Positions 56,096 through 64,000 of a stretch of DNA of 64,000 nt are shown in pieces; position 1 is the first letter of the stretch, and every line of letters begins with the position of its first letter. Under the pieces are notes generated by a model. The model was not told the origin of the DNA. It did no database searches and saw only the letters and a program-made list of their open reading frames with translations. A program made the position numbers and the translations under genes. Origin of the DNA: Aliirhizobium smilacinae (GTDB lineage: Bacteria; Pseudomonadota; Alphaproteobacteria; Rhizobiales; Rhizobiaceae); the NCBI RefSeq assembly GCF_006335145.1, contig NZ_VDMN01000001.1:1860001-1924000 (forward strand). Reading direction: 5' to 3'.

Positions 56096-56260
56096 TCAGC
56101 CGATGCGGTCGAAGGCGCGCGGGTCGATGCCGAGAATGGTCAAGTCGCTGTTCTTCGGACGGCGATGGTTTTCAACGGCAGCCGAAGCAGAAACTGCAGC
56201 GCCGAAAATTGCGAAGGCGCGACCAAGACGGCTACCACGGTTTTTGTTCTGGGCGGACAT
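56096..56260 (-). CDS. Small conserved-type protein, 54 residues
   Basis: A small gene with a strong AAAAGGAG site before ATG 56260. The product has a basic N-terminus (MSAQNKNRGSRLG), a hydrophobic Ala-rich middle (FAIFGAAVSASAAV) and a tail NSDLTILGIDPRAFDRIG. It resembles, from memory, short rhizobial proteins with an ALGIDP-like ending. The function is unknown. It stands alone between the 2H phosphoesterase and arsC-like genes. Confidence 0.75.
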   Translation of the reverse strand: MSAQNKNRGSRLGRAFAIFGAAVSASAAVENHRRPKNSDLTILGIDPRAFDRIG

Positions 56261-56464
56261 GACATCTACTCCTTTTCTGATGCCTAATATATGCGCTCAA
56301 GACCCTTGCTGCACAACGCATACGCGCACAGGTCAGCCATGCAGACTTGGCATGCCGCTATTTGATCTGCCTCATTGGCTTGCATTCCCCGACGTGCTCT
56401 TGTTATCGCTTCGCTGACCAAACTGGTTCGCCCGGGCTGGGCAAACGAGATAAAGGACGGCGAA

Positions 56465-56818
56465 ATGGCGACCATCATCTACGGCATCAAGAACTGCGAC
56501 ACGATGAAGAAGGCGCGGACCTGGCTGGACCAGCGCGGCGTGAGCTATGCATTCCATGACTACAAGGCCTCGGGCATCGATCGTGGTCATCTGCAAGCAT
56601 GGGTCGAGAAAGCCGGATGGGAAACGGTGCTGAACCGCGCCGGCACGACCTTCAAGAAACTCGACGAGGCCGATCGTCAGACTATCGATCAGGCAAAGGC
56701 GATCGAGCTGATGCTGGCGCAGCCATCGATGATCAAACGGCCTGTGCTGGAAGCGGATGGAAAGCTGCTGATCGGCTTCAAGCCGGAAATCTACGAAGAC
56801 GCTTTCCGGGACGCTTGA
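56465..56818 (+). CDS. ArsC/YffB family protein
   Basis: The 117-residue thioredoxin-fold protein has MATIIYGIKNCDTMKKARTWL, the ArsC/Spx-type N-terminus with Cys11, and FKKLDEADRQ and MIKRPVLEADGKLLIGFKPE, the arginine-containing substrate loop. YffB-like members are probably glutathione-dependent thiol reductases rather than true arsenate reductases. ATG 56465 follows an AAAGGAC site. ybaK starts 2 bases after it. Confidence 0.88.
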   Translation: MATIIYGIKNCDTMKKARTWLDQRGVSYAFHDYKASGIDRGHLQAWVEKAGWETVLNRAGTTFKKLDEADRQTIDQAKAIELMLAQPSMIKRPVLEADGKLLIGFKPEIYEDAFRDA

Positions 56819-56820
56819 AC

Positions 56821-57294
56821 ATGTCGAAAACCACCCGCGCGACACAAACCCTCGATCGGCTGAAAATAACCTTCACCACCGTTACCTACGAATACGATCC
56901 CAATGCGGACCGGATCGGGCTTCAGGCGGCAGAAGCGATCGGCGAAGAACCGCGAAAGGTTCTCAAGACATTGATGGCCGAGGTCGATGGCAAGCCGGTT
57001 TGCGTCGTGGTCCCGTCCGATCATGAAGTCTCGATGAAAAAGCTCGCCTCGGCCTTTGGCGGAAAATCGGCGCATATGATGAAGCCGGCCGATGCCGAGC
57101 GGGCGACGGGATACCATGTCGGCGGCATCAGCCCGCTCGGCCAGAAGAAGCTGGTGCCGACGGCGATCGAAATCACTGCGCTCGAAGAACCCTATATCTT
57201 CATCAATGGCGGCCAGCGCGGGCTGCAGATACGCCTCGCGCCCAAGGATGCGAAAGACGCACTGAAGGCGATTGCCGCACCGCTGATTGCCTGA
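56821..57294 (+). CDS. ybaK: Cys-tRNA(Pro)/Cys-tRNA(Cys) deacylase YbaK
   Basis: The 157-residue aminoacyl-tRNA editing protein has the YbaK/ProX fold: the lysine in KVLKTLMAEVDGKPV, then VVVPSDHEVSMKKLA, and VGGISPLGQKKLVPT. It removes cysteine mischarged on tRNA-Pro. It starts 2 bases after the ArsC-like gene, an operon-like pairing. Confidence 0.92.
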   Translation: MSKTTRATQTLDRLKITFTTVTYEYDPNADRIGLQAAEAIGEEPRKVLKTLMAEVDGKPVCVVVPSDHEVSMKKLASAFGGKSAHMMKPADAERATGYHVGGISPLGQKKLVPTAIEITALEEPYIFINGGQRGLQIRLAPKDAKDALKAIAAPLIA

Positions 57295-57372
57295 GAACTT
57301 GCCGCAAAGACTTCAATTTTGCCCCAAAGCTCTCTAAGTCTTGCCTGACAGGAAAACTCGAGAGGCTGTGCC

Positions 57373-58626
57373 ATGACCATCGTCCCCAACTTCCAGACCG
57401 CCATAGACCCCAAGAAGCTGGAGAAGCTTGCCGAAGTCGCGGTGAAGGTGGGGCTGGGGCTCGAAAAGGGGCAGGACCTCGTCATCACGGCGCCTGTGGC
57501 GGCGCTGCCTCTGGTGCGGTTCATCACCAAACATGCCTATATGGCGGGTGCCGGCATCGTCTCGGCCTTCTATTCCGACGAGGAAACGACGCTGGCGCGT
57601 TATCAGCATGCGCCCGACGCCAGCTTCGACAAGGCCGCCGGCTGGCTATACGAGGGCATGGCCAAGGCCTATGAGAATGGTGCTGCTCGGCTTGCTATCG
57701 CCGGCGACAATCCGATGCTGCTGTCCGAACAGGATCCGTCGAAAGTTGCGCGCGCCAACAAGGCGAATTCCATGGCCTACAAGCCGGCGCTGGAAAAGAT
57801 CGCCAATTTCGACATCAACTGGAACATCGTCTCTTACCCAAACCCCTCCTGGGCCAAACAGGTCTTTCCTGATCTGCCGGAAGAGGCGGCCGTCGCAAAG
57901 CTGGCCGAAGCGATCTTCGCCGCCTCGCGTGTCGATGTGGCAGATCCGATCGCGGCATGGGCTGAACACAACGCCAATCTGAAGAAGCGTTCGACCTGGC
58001 TGAACGGCGAGCGTTTTTCGGCCCTGCATTTTACCGGCCCAGGCACGGATCTTTCCGTCGGGCTGGCAGATGGCCATGAATGGCATGGCGGTGCCTCAAA
58101 GGCCAAGAACGGCATTATCTGCAACCCCAACATCCCGACAGAAGAAGTGTTCACCACGCCGCATGCGCTGAAGGTTGAGGGGCATGTGTCGAGCACCAAG
58201 CCGCTTTCGCATCAGGGCACGCTGATCGACGATATCCAGGTGCGGTTCGAAGGTGGCCGCATCGTCGAGGCGAAGGCTTCCAGGGGCGAAGAGGTGCTGA
58301 ACAAGGTGCTGGATACCGACGAGGGCGCACGCCGGCTCGGCGAAGTGGCGCTGGTGCCGCATTCGTCACCGATCTCGGCAAGCGGCATCCTGTTCTACAA
58401 CACGCTGTTCGACGAAAACGCCTCGTGTCACATCGCGCTCGGCCAGTGCTATTCGAAATGCTTCCTCGACGGCGCTTCGCTTTCGCCCGAACAGATCAAG
58501 GCACAGGGCGGCAATTCTTCGCTGATCCATATCGACTGGATGATCGGCTCCAACAAGGTCGATATCGACGGCATCAAGCCGGATGGTTCGAAAGTGCCGG
58601 TGATGCGCACGGGCGAGTGGGCCTGA
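57373..58626 (+). CDS. M29 family aminopeptidase
   Basis: The 417-residue protein matches the thermophilic AmpS/AmpT family of metallo-aminopeptidases: AWAEHNANLKKRSTWLNG, RFSALHFTGPGTDLSVGLADGHEW, GHVSSTKPLSHQGTLI and the metal-binding GEVALVPHSSPIS, with HIDWMIGS near the C-terminus. It probably trims small peptides in the cytosol. It follows ybaK by 78 bases. A dispersed palindrome lies after its stop. Confidence 0.92.
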   Translation: MTIVPNFQTAIDPKKLEKLAEVAVKVGLGLEKGQDLVITAPVAALPLVRFITKHAYMAGAGIVSAFYSDEETTLARYQHAPDASFDKAAGWLYEGMAKAYENGAARLAIAGDNPMLLSEQDPSKVARANKANSMAYKPALEKIANFDINWNIVSYPNPSWAKQVFPDLPEEAAVAKLAEAIFAASRVDVADPIAAWAEHNANLKKRSTWLNGERFSALHFTGPGTDLSVGLADGHEWHGGASKAKNGIICNPNIPTEEVFTTPHALKVEGHVSSTKPLSHQGTLIDDIQVRFEGGRIVEAKASRGEEVLNKVLDTDEGARRLGEVALVPHSSPISASGILFYNTLFDENASCHIALGQCYSKCFLDGASLSPEQIKAQGGNSSLIHIDWMIGSNKVDIDGIKPDGSKVPVMRTGEWA

Positions 58627-58635
58627 TTTGGATTG

Positions 58636-58685
58636 GCGCAATTCCGGACGCAAAACCGGTTTCCACTTTTGCTGGAATTGCGCGC
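58636..58685 (+). repeat. Dispersed intergenic palindromic element, copy 3
   Basis: GCGCAATTCCGGACGC...TTGCTGGAATTGCGC; nearly identical to the copy at 35647 and inverted relative to the copy at 14187. It sits between converging genes (M29 peptidase and the nuclease-like gene), where it may terminate both. Confidence 0.8.
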
Positions 58686-58692
58686 CCCTTTC

Positions 58693-59802
58693 TCAGATAT
58701 CCAGATCGACCCAGATCGCGGCATGATCCGATGCCGCGTGTTCGGGGCTGGTGACCTGCGGATAAGTCTCCCAGCGCTTCGGCCGTGATCCCGGCCACGC
58801 GCCTTTGCGAAATACCCCGCCGCGCGTGACCTTTCCAAAAAGCTTGGGTGACAGAAGCAGATAGTCGATCTTGTTGCCTTCGTTGCCGAGCCCGAAAGTG
58901 CCGGGAAACCCGCCATCATCGAATTGCGGGTGTCTGAAGGCGTCCTTGAGCGAGCTTTCGATCAGCGGCTTCAGAGGCTCGCTGTCCGGTGTGTCGTTGA
59001 GATCTCCGATGACGGCAACATAATCGATCCCGTCCGCGAGCAGCGCCTCGCAGATCTCCTTTACCCGTACCGCCTGCGCGCGGCGGCGCGCATTGGAAGA
59101 CTGTGCGCTGCCGAAACCCTTGCTCTTGAAATGATTGACCAGCACGACGAGCGTCGAGCCCTTTGGCGTGGCGATATAATATTCCGGGCAGTCGCGGGAA
59201 AAGATCACGTCGCCGCCAGCGGTGCGATCATCCACATGGCTGCGCATCATGCCGATCGAAAAGTTCTCGCGGGTCATGATGCCGACGTCTATCCCACGGT
59301 CGTCATTGCCGTCGATGACCATAACCTGGCGATAGGGGGTGCCGCCGACCGCCGGCAGAAGTAATGAATTGAAGGCCGAGAGAACCGGACGACTTTCCGC
59401 CTCGACGACGCCCAGAACGTCTGCCTCCAGATCGCTCATGACACGGGCCGTGTTGCGCATGGCCTCCTCGTCGACCGGTTCCTCGCGCAATTCGAGCGAA
59501 CCGACCCAATCAGCCCGCCCATTCGCAATGACGATGACGCCACCATCCGTCGGGCGCTTCAAGAGCTTGCCCCGGTTTCGACGAAGGATGACGAACGGGC
59601 CGGTGTCGCTTTTTTCCATGCCGAGCTTGACGACGAGTTCGGCCATGCGCCGTTTGTCGGCATCGCTATAGATGATCTGGCCCAGCAGCCGGTTCAATTC
59701 CGCGAATTGCTCCAGCACCTCTCGTCCTTCGCTCCAGGTATCGAGATTCATCGCCTTAGCGCGATCGAAAAGGTTTTCGACGTTGAATGCAGCCAATCTC
59801 AT
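58693..59802 (-). CDS. Endonuclease/exonuclease/phosphatase family protein
   Basis: The 369-residue protein has the EEP fold: MRLAAFNVENLFDRAK, a VLGVVEAESRPVL segment with the catalytic-type Glu, VLVNHFKSKGFG, VIGDLNDTPDSEPL and SDHAAIWVDL at the C-terminus. It probably cuts a phosphodiester in nucleic acid or lipid; the substrate is not clear. The frame is open far upstream, but ATG 59802 has a strong GGGAGGGG site. It is divergent from the ParA gene. Confidence 0.9.
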   Translation of the reverse strand: MRLAAFNVENLFDRAKAMNLDTWSEGREVLEQFAELNRLLGQIIYSDADKRRMAELVVKLGMEKSDTGPFVILRRNRGKLLKRPTDGGVIVIANGRADWVGSLELREEPVDEEAMRNTARVMSDLEADVLGVVEAESRPVLSAFNSLLLPAVGGTPYRQVMVIDGNDDRGIDVGIMTRENFSIGMMRSHVDDRTAGGDVIFSRDCPEYYIATPKGSTLVVLVNHFKSKGFGSAQSSNARRRAQAVRVKEICEALLADGIDYVAVIGDLNDTPDSEPLKPLIESSLKDAFRHPQFDDGGFPGTFGLGNEGNKIDYLLLSPKLFGKVTRGGVFRKGAWPGSRPKRWETYPQVTSPEHAASDHAAIWVDLDI

Positions 59803-59992
59803 CCGCCCCTCCCGCGTTTGGATGGGAATATTACAACTTATATGTTGCATATCCATGTCGCGACGACGCGCGGCAAGCGCGGCGCAAGCTTGTTCATCAA
59901 ACATTCGCAAATCATCACGACGGAAGCGGATAAGAACAGGCCAAGAAACATGGCTTCTCTCCGTGGTGTTCATGGAAACCGGAGGGTTGTGA

Positions 59993-60736
59993 ATGCCAGT
60001 GATTACATTTGCGAATACGAAGGGCGGCGCAGGCAAGACCACGATGGCGCTTGTCACGGCGGGGGAGTTGGCCAGGAAGGGTTTTCGCGTCGCCATGCTC
60101 GATGCCGATCCGCAGCAGTGGGTCTCCCGCTGGATGACGCGGATGGCCAAGACGTCGAAATTCTCGATCGTCGCCGATATCGATGCCGACAATATCGAAC
60201 AGAACATCAAGGACCTGAAGAAGCGCAACGACTATGTCGTGGTGGATCTACCCGGCGGCGTCACGCCACTGCTCGCCAAGGGTCTCGGCCTGTCCGATCA
60301 TGTCTTCGTACCGGTCCAGGGCTGCGCACTGGATGCGGCTGGCGGCGCGCAGGTGCTCGACATCCTGAAGAAGCTGCAAAGCGAGTGCGGTATTCACATC
60401 GCGCATTCCGTAGCGCTTACCCGCGTCAGCTCGATCATCACCACACGGGCGCTGCTTGCCGTCAAGGGTATGCTGGCGCAACAGGGCGTCCATGTTCTGG
60501 CGACGCCACTGATCGAACGCGCCGCCTATCGCGACATGTTCGATGCCGGCACGCTGATCGATGCGCTCGATCCGGAAGCCGTCAGCAATCTTGCCAAGGC
60601 TCAGGACAATGCACGACTGCTGGTCGAAGAGATCACCCAGCTTGTCCCCGTCCCGGTCAAGGTTCCGAAAGCAGCCAAAACCAGCGCAAAAACGCCGGCA
60701 CCCCGCAAGACGACGGCCGCCAAGAAGGCTGCCTGA
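59993..60736 (+). CDS. Orphan ParA/MinD-type ATPase
   Basis: The 247-residue protein has a deviant Walker A (ITFANTKGGAGKTTMALV, residues 4-21), switch I DADPQQW and switch II VVDLPGG, typical of short chromosomal ParA-like proteins. The tail is Lys/Ala/Pro/Thr-rich (AAKTSAKTPAPRKTTAAKKA), perhaps a DNA-binding extension. No parB, centromere-like repeat array or plasmid genes are nearby. Related orphan ParAs place protein clusters or chemosensory arrays. A GGAGGG site precedes ATG 59993. Confidence 0.88.
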   Translation: MPVITFANTKGGAGKTTMALVTAGELARKGFRVAMLDADPQQWVSRWMTRMAKTSKFSIVADIDADNIEQNIKDLKKRNDYVVVDLPGGVTPLLAKGLGLSDHVFVPVQGCALDAAGGAQVLDILKKLQSECGIHIAHSVALTRVSSIITTRALLAVKGMLAQQGVHVLATPLIERAAYRDMFDAGTLIDALDPEAVSNLAKAQDNARLLVEEITQLVPVPVKVPKAAKTSAKTPAPRKTTAAKKAA

Positions 60737-60749
60737 TCCCATCTACACC

Positions 60750-60773
60750 GGCTGGAATTCACTCCTTCCAGCC
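60750..60773. terminator. Bidirectional terminator between the ParA gene and xseA
   Basis: GGCTGGAA pairs with TTCCAGCC around an 8-base loop in the 44-base gap between two converging genes. Confidence 0.7.
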
Positions 60774-60780
60774 AACCATT

Positions 60781-62388
60781 TCAGAAAAGACTGCCCTGCT
60801 TCGGCGGCACGGATGTCACGTCGGGCTTCGGCGCCTTTCGCTTCGGCGGAATTGCTGCCGGAGCCGCCTGTCCGGGATCTGTCGATTCTCCGGCAATCGC
60901 CGAGATGCGACCATCGGCGAACTCGATCGAAATCGCGCTGCCTTCCGCAACATTTGCGGCGCGCGTCAATGGGCGATCTTCGCCATCTCTCACCACCGCA
61001 TAACCGCGCTTCAGCACGTTCTTGTATGACAGCGACTGCAGAACGCGATCCTGCCCCGCCAGCGCCGCGCGGCCGCGCGACAGCGTGTGACTGACCGCCG
61101 TATCGGCATGCCGTATCAAGGACGCGAGGTTCTGTCGTTCTCGCTGCAGATGCGCTTCGAGCCGGGCCGGCAAAGATTTCAGCGATGCATCGAGACGCGC
61201 GATCCGTCCCTTTTCGCTCAGGATCTGCCGCTCCACGCAGCGATCTGCCCGCAACAGGCGGTCTGCAAGGATTTGTCGTTGCTGCACGAGCCTGCCGGTC
61301 AGGAGTTCGAACCGCAGACCCGAGGCGGCGCGCTCGAAGGTGCGGCGCTTGGCGATCGTCGTGCGTTCCAGACCGCGACCGAGACCCGCCGCCGCCTCGT
61401 CGAAACGGCGGCGTGGAAGCGCCAGCAACTGATCGAGCGAGGGAAGCGCGCGCACCAGCGCACGCAGCGACTGCCGCCGGTGATCCATCTGCCGCGATGC
61501 ACTGCCACGCAGACGCGCGGAAAGGTTTGCCAGCTGGGCATCGAGATCGGCTTTCACCGGCACCGCCATTTCCGCGGCTCCCGTTGGCGTCGGCGCACGC
61601 ACGTCCGCTGCATGATCGATCAGCGTCCAGTCGGTCTCGTGGCCGACGGCGGAAATCAGCGGAATGGTGCTTTCGGCTGCCGCCCGCACGACGATTTCGT
61701 CGTTAAAACTCCAGAGATCCTCGAGGCTGCCGCCGCCACGGGCGACGATCAGCACATCCGGCCGTGGCATCGGATCACTGGGACCAACCGCATTGAAGCC
61801 ACGGATCGCGGCTGCAACCTCTTCCCCTGACCCTTCGCCCTGAACCTTCACCGGCCAGACTACGACATGGACGGGAAAACGGTCGGTGATGCGATGCAGG
61901 ATATCGCGGATGACAGCCCCCGTTGGAGACGTAACGACACCGATGACACGCGGCATATAGGGCAGCGGCCGCTTGCGCTCCCGGTCGAAAAGGCCTTCGG
62001 CCGCAAGCTTGCGGCGGCGCTCTTCCAGAAGCGCCATCAGCGCACCGGCGCCTGCAGGTTCCAGGTTCTCGATGACGATCTGGTATTTGGACGACCCGGG
62101 GAAGGTGGTGACCTTGCCGGTCGCGATCACTTCCATCCCCTCTTCGGGGCGGAACTTCAGTTTGGAAAACGTGCCTTTCCAGACCACGGCATCGATACGC
62201 GACCTGTCGTCCTTGAGGCTGAAATAAGCGTGACCCGACGAATGCGGCCCGCGATAGCCGGAAATCTCGCCCCTCACCCGCACATGGTCAAAGGCGTTTT
62301 CGACGGTCCGTTTGATCGAGCCGGAAAGCTCCGACACCGAAAATTCCGTCAGATTGCTGGATGCGTCGGGTGCAAACGTGCTGCTCAT
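60781..62388 (-). CDS. xseA: Exodeoxyribonuclease VII large subunit
   Basis: The 535-residue protein has an N-terminal OB domain ([37 protein letters not shown]) and the catalytic core ([60 protein letters not shown]), then a long coiled-coil region. ExoVII degrades single-stranded DNA. It is longer than the E. coli enzyme through a Pro-rich C-terminal extension. It converges on the ParA gene. Confidence 0.96.
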   Translation of the reverse strand: MSSTFAPDASSNLTEFSVSELSGSIKRTVENAFDHVRVRGEISGYRGPHSSGHAYFSLKDDRSRIDAVVWKGTFSKLKFRPEEGMEVIATGKVTTFPGSSKYQIVIENLEPAGAGALMALLEERRRKLAAEGLFDRERKRPLPYMPRVIGVVTSPTGAVIRDILHRITDRFPVHVVVWPVKVQGEGSGEEVAAAIRGFNAVGPSDPMPRPDVLIVARGGGSLEDLWSFNDEIVVRAAAESTIPLISAVGHETDWTLIDHAADVRAPTPTGAAEMAVPVKADLDAQLANLSARLRGSASRQMDHRRQSLRALVRALPSLDQLLALPRRRFDEAAAGLGRGLERTTIAKRRTFERAASGLRFELLTGRLVQQRQILADRLLRADRCVERQILSEKGRIARLDASLKSLPARLEAHLQRERQNLASLIRHADTAVSHTLSRGRAALAGQDRVLQSLSYKNVLKRGYAVVRDGEDRPLTRAANVAEGSAISIEFADGRISAIAGESTDPGQAAPAAIPPKRKAPKPDVTSVPPKQGSLF

Positions 62389-62544
62389 GCTCCCGTTCTA
62401 ACCGATCGGCAGGAGGATTTCACCCGCCGACGCGCGGATTGATGTGGACGAGATAAGGAGCGCCATCGATCATTTTGCGCCATTTTCATCCCCGCAGCCT
62501 GGAGCTGTGAGAAAATCCACGCAGATCAACCAGGAGAACTCATA

Positions 62545-62808
62545 ATGCCCGACCCTTTTGCCAATACCCAGCCCTCCCTTTCGAGCCCCGCATCCGCCGG
62601 AATGGCCGTCACTCCGAGCGATACCACCGCCTTGTCCGTTTCCAGCCGTGCGATTTACATCGGCAGCGGCGGCACATTGGCGATCCGGATGATATCCGGT
62701 GATGACCTCACATTCATCGGCGTGCCTTCCGGCAGTTTCCTGCCGATCCGGGTCAGCCAGGTCCACGCTACGGGCACGACAGCGAGCGCAATCGTCGCAT
62801 TGTTCTAA
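62545..62808 (+). CDS. Orphan spike-base-like protein (gene transfer agent/phage type)
   Basis: The 87-residue protein begins MPDPFANTQPSLSSPASAGM and ends RVSQVHATGTTASAIVALF. This pattern I associate with the spike base protein (RCAP_rcc01079-like) of alphaproteobacterial gene transfer agents and phage tails. No other virion gene is adjacent: xseA lies on one side and a small membrane protein on the other. An AGGAG site precedes the ATG. Identification is from memory of the family. Confidence 0.7.
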   Translation: MPDPFANTQPSLSSPASAGMAVTPSDTTALSVSSRAIYIGSGGTLAIRMISGDDLTFIGVPSGSFLPIRVSQVHATGTTASAIVALF

Positions 62809-62854
62809 TATGCGAACCGGACAATAATGGAACCCGGCCAATGCTTCGGCGTTT

Positions 62855-62903
62855 GGTCCTAAGTGGAGGAGAGGACTTAGGTCCGGAAACACCCGACCTA
62901 AGT
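62855..62903. repeat. Three CCTAAGT repeats, two inverted and one direct
   Basis: GGTCCTAAGT (62855-62864) and ACTTAGGTCC (62875-62884) form a 10-bp inverted repeat with one mismatch; ACCTAAGT recurs at 62896-62903. They lie between the spike-base-like gene and the small membrane protein. Confidence 0.65.
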
Positions 62904-63022
62904 CTTAACAGTGTTCGGAAAATCGTAGCTAAAAAACTGACCCGCCGTTAGGCATGATGCGAAAGCATTTTTTAGAGGGTAGTAAGATATACGATCTCCA
63001 ACACCAAGGAAGGAGATCGGCC

Positions 63023-63247
63023 GTGTTATTCCTGACGGCAACAACCATTGGCCTCTTGGCCGGCATGACACGCAACCTCGCGTCGATAATCGCGGCTGCA
63101 TTGCTTATTCCCCTGGTCTTTCTTGTTGCAGCCGTCTTCGGCGCCACAAGCATGCTCGGATTGCTTATCGCTATTCTTGGTTTCAACTTTGGCCTCGTCA
63201 ACCTTATCGTTGCCGCCGCCTTCATCGAGACGTTCCGTCACGCCTGA
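63023..63247 (+). CDS. Small hydrophobic membrane protein, 74 residues
   Basis: The product is nearly all hydrophobic, with two or three membrane segments (VLFLTATTIGLLAG, IIAAALLIPLVFLVAAVFG, GLLIAILGFNFGLVNLIVA). The frame is open from an ATG at 62954, but GTG 63023 follows a strong AAGGAAGGAGAT site. It resembles small membrane proteins near exopolysaccharide genes, but I cannot name a family. It converges on the next gene with one base between stops. Confidence 0.65.
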   Translation: MLFLTATTIGLLAGMTRNLASIIAAALLIPLVFLVAAVFGATSMLGLLIAILGFNFGLVNLIVAAAFIETFRHA

Positions 63248-63248
63248 A

Positions 63249-64000
63249 TCATTTCGGGCCAGCTTCGTTAACGACGAAAAGCTGGAATTTTCCGTTCGAG
63301 CGGACCGGCGACAGATAGACCGGGACTTCGCCTCTCGCCAGTGAAGCGTAGAGACCCTCACGATTTAGCTCGATCAGGTTTTCGGTCTGCGGATCGTTTT
63401 TGCAGAATGCAACAGCCGTCACGCCTGACTGCTTGAGAAGTCCGAAGGCATCTGCCGAGCTTGCCATTCCGATGTGAAGCTCCGCCAGCATGCCTGCCTG
63501 ATTGCGATGGTAGGGCGCAGTCAGGACCCGATGCCGGGTGAACCTCAATATACCTGCGCCCCGGTTTGACGGAGCGGCAATCGTTCCCGCCGGCAGGCTG
63601 TGAAGTGCCGCCATATCTTCCGCATCGCCGCATGAATCCTCTTCATTTGCATTTTCCATCGACAGCACATTCATGCTGGCGGATGCTATGCCCTGTTTCC
63701 ACACGACTCCGGCCAGCCCCCAGACGACGGGAACGGATGCGAGCGTTACCGCGACAAATCCGAGATTGATCAGAAGACTCTTGGGATTTTCACGCGCCTT
63801 CATCTGAAGATCGGCAATCAGCAGCGCGAGCGGCGGGATGCTGAGGAGGTTGGCGAACAGGCTGCCGCGAATCTGGACCAGAGACACTGCCCAGGTCACG
63901 GCGATCAGCACCAGAAACAGGAGATGCAGTCCGCGCTCATTACCGCGCCAGATTTGAATGAGGCAAACGAAGATAGAGACCAGCCCGACGGCGTAAAAAC
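63249..64000 (-). CDS. Multi-pass membrane protein, C-terminal part (cut by window edge)
   Basis: At least 250 residues of the 3' end are present; the frame stays open to base 64000, so the start is outside. The visible part has two or three membrane segments (SLFANLLSIPPLALLIADL, LLINLGFVAVTLASVPVVWGLAG) and a soluble C-terminal domain with a GAGILRFTRHRVLTAPYHRNQAG segment. Such tails occur in large membrane proteins resembling GT39-type glycosyltransferases, so a sugar-transfer role is possible but unproven. Confidence 0.7.
   Translation of the reverse strand, partial: FYAVGLVSIFVCLIQIWRGNERGLHLLFLVLIAVTWAVSLVQIRGSLFANLLSIPPLALLIADLQMKARENPKSLLINLGFVAVTLASVPVVWGLAGVVWKQGIASASMNVLSMENANEEDSCGDAEDMAALHSLPAGTIAAPSNRGAGILRFTRHRVLTAPYHRNQAGMLAELHIGMASSADAFGLLKQSGVTAVAFCKNDPQTENLIELNREGLYASLARGEVPVYLSPVRSNGKFQLFVVNEAGPK

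Noticed and set aside
62953..62975. Terminator ATGC-GAAA-GCAT followed by T6
   Set aside because: The stem is only four pairs, and the position, upstream of the small membrane gene and far after the spike-base gene, makes it weak evidence.
62545..63022. Prophage remnant around the spike-base-like gene
   Set aside because: Only one phage-like gene is present; there is no integrase, capsid, terminase or attachment repeat.
1..64000. tRNA, rRNA or CRISPR loci
   Set aside because: I saw no T-loop-like GTTCGANTC with matching acceptor arms, no rRNA core sequence and no regularly spaced direct repeats.

Overview
The window is about 64 kb of GC-rich chromosomal DNA from an alphaproteobacterium of the Rhizobiaceae (Rhizobium/Agrobacterium/Neorhizobium type). 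This rests on the rpsT-dnaA neighbourhood, the order ech-mutM-ubiE-ubiB followed further on by coaBC and dut, a rhizobial PmtA phospholipid methyltransferase, a ugpBAEC phosphate-starvation operon, GANTC (CcrM-type) sites, a GTTC-N7-GTTC LexA box, and three copies of a rhizobial intergenic palindrome. Almost everything is coding. I saw no rRNA, tRNA, CRISPR array, transposase or prophage.

Layout. 1-5.6 kb (minus strand): the start of a methyltransferase, a LysE exporter, dnaA, rpsT, an enoyl-CoA hydratase and mutM. 5.7-8.0 kb: ubiE-ubiB. 8.1-14.8 kb is an accessory-looking block between ubiB and coaBC: an ammonia-lyase homologue lacking the Ala-Ser-Gly cofactor triad, a membrane coiled-coil protein overlapping a ClpP-fold periplasmic protein, a divergent MFS/LysR pair and a glyoxalase-fold protein. 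15-23.9 kb: coaBC, a YjbR protein, a class II glutamine amidotransferase, otsB-otsA, a molbindin, trmO, a YigZ protein, prfC and dut. 24-33.6 kb: cysK, comM, gshB, the ugpBAEC operon with a clear Pho box, yraN and rsmI. 33.8-43 kb: dnaN, pmtA, a histidine phosphatase, pyrF, a beta-helix protein, DUF1330, an NDUFA9-like SDR, a 50-residue secreted peptide, a GST, queG and a second SDR.

43.4-50.4 kb: an RlpA-like protein, rsmB, and a four-gene periplasmic operon (imelysin, di-haem oxidoreductase, second imelysin, Tat-exported DUF1513 protein). The operon is preceded by a 23-bp palindrome and has a UUCG hairpin over the second gene's ribosome binding site. It is the best candidate here for a poorly described system, probably handling periplasmic iron. 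50.4-64 kb: tspO, a thioesterase, an MTA/SAH nucleosidase, guaA, a YqaA protein, ogt, a 2H phosphoesterase downstream of a LexA box, a 54-residue rhizobial protein, arsC-like, ybaK, an M29 aminopeptidase, an endonuclease/exonuclease/phosphatase-fold protein, an orphan ParA, xseA, an orphan spike-base protein, a small membrane protein, and the 3' part of a large membrane protein cut by the window edge.

Functional threads: replication and repair (dnaA, dnaN, mutM, xseA, ogt, dut), translation and RNA modification (rpsT, prfC, rsmI, rsmB, queG, trmO), ubiquinone and CoA synthesis, phosphate-limitation physiology (ugp; pmtA is a separate gene for phosphatidylcholine synthesis), trehalose stress protection, and periplasmic iron. 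Start codons were chosen from ribosome binding sites, overlaps and remembered family lengths; no database search was possible.
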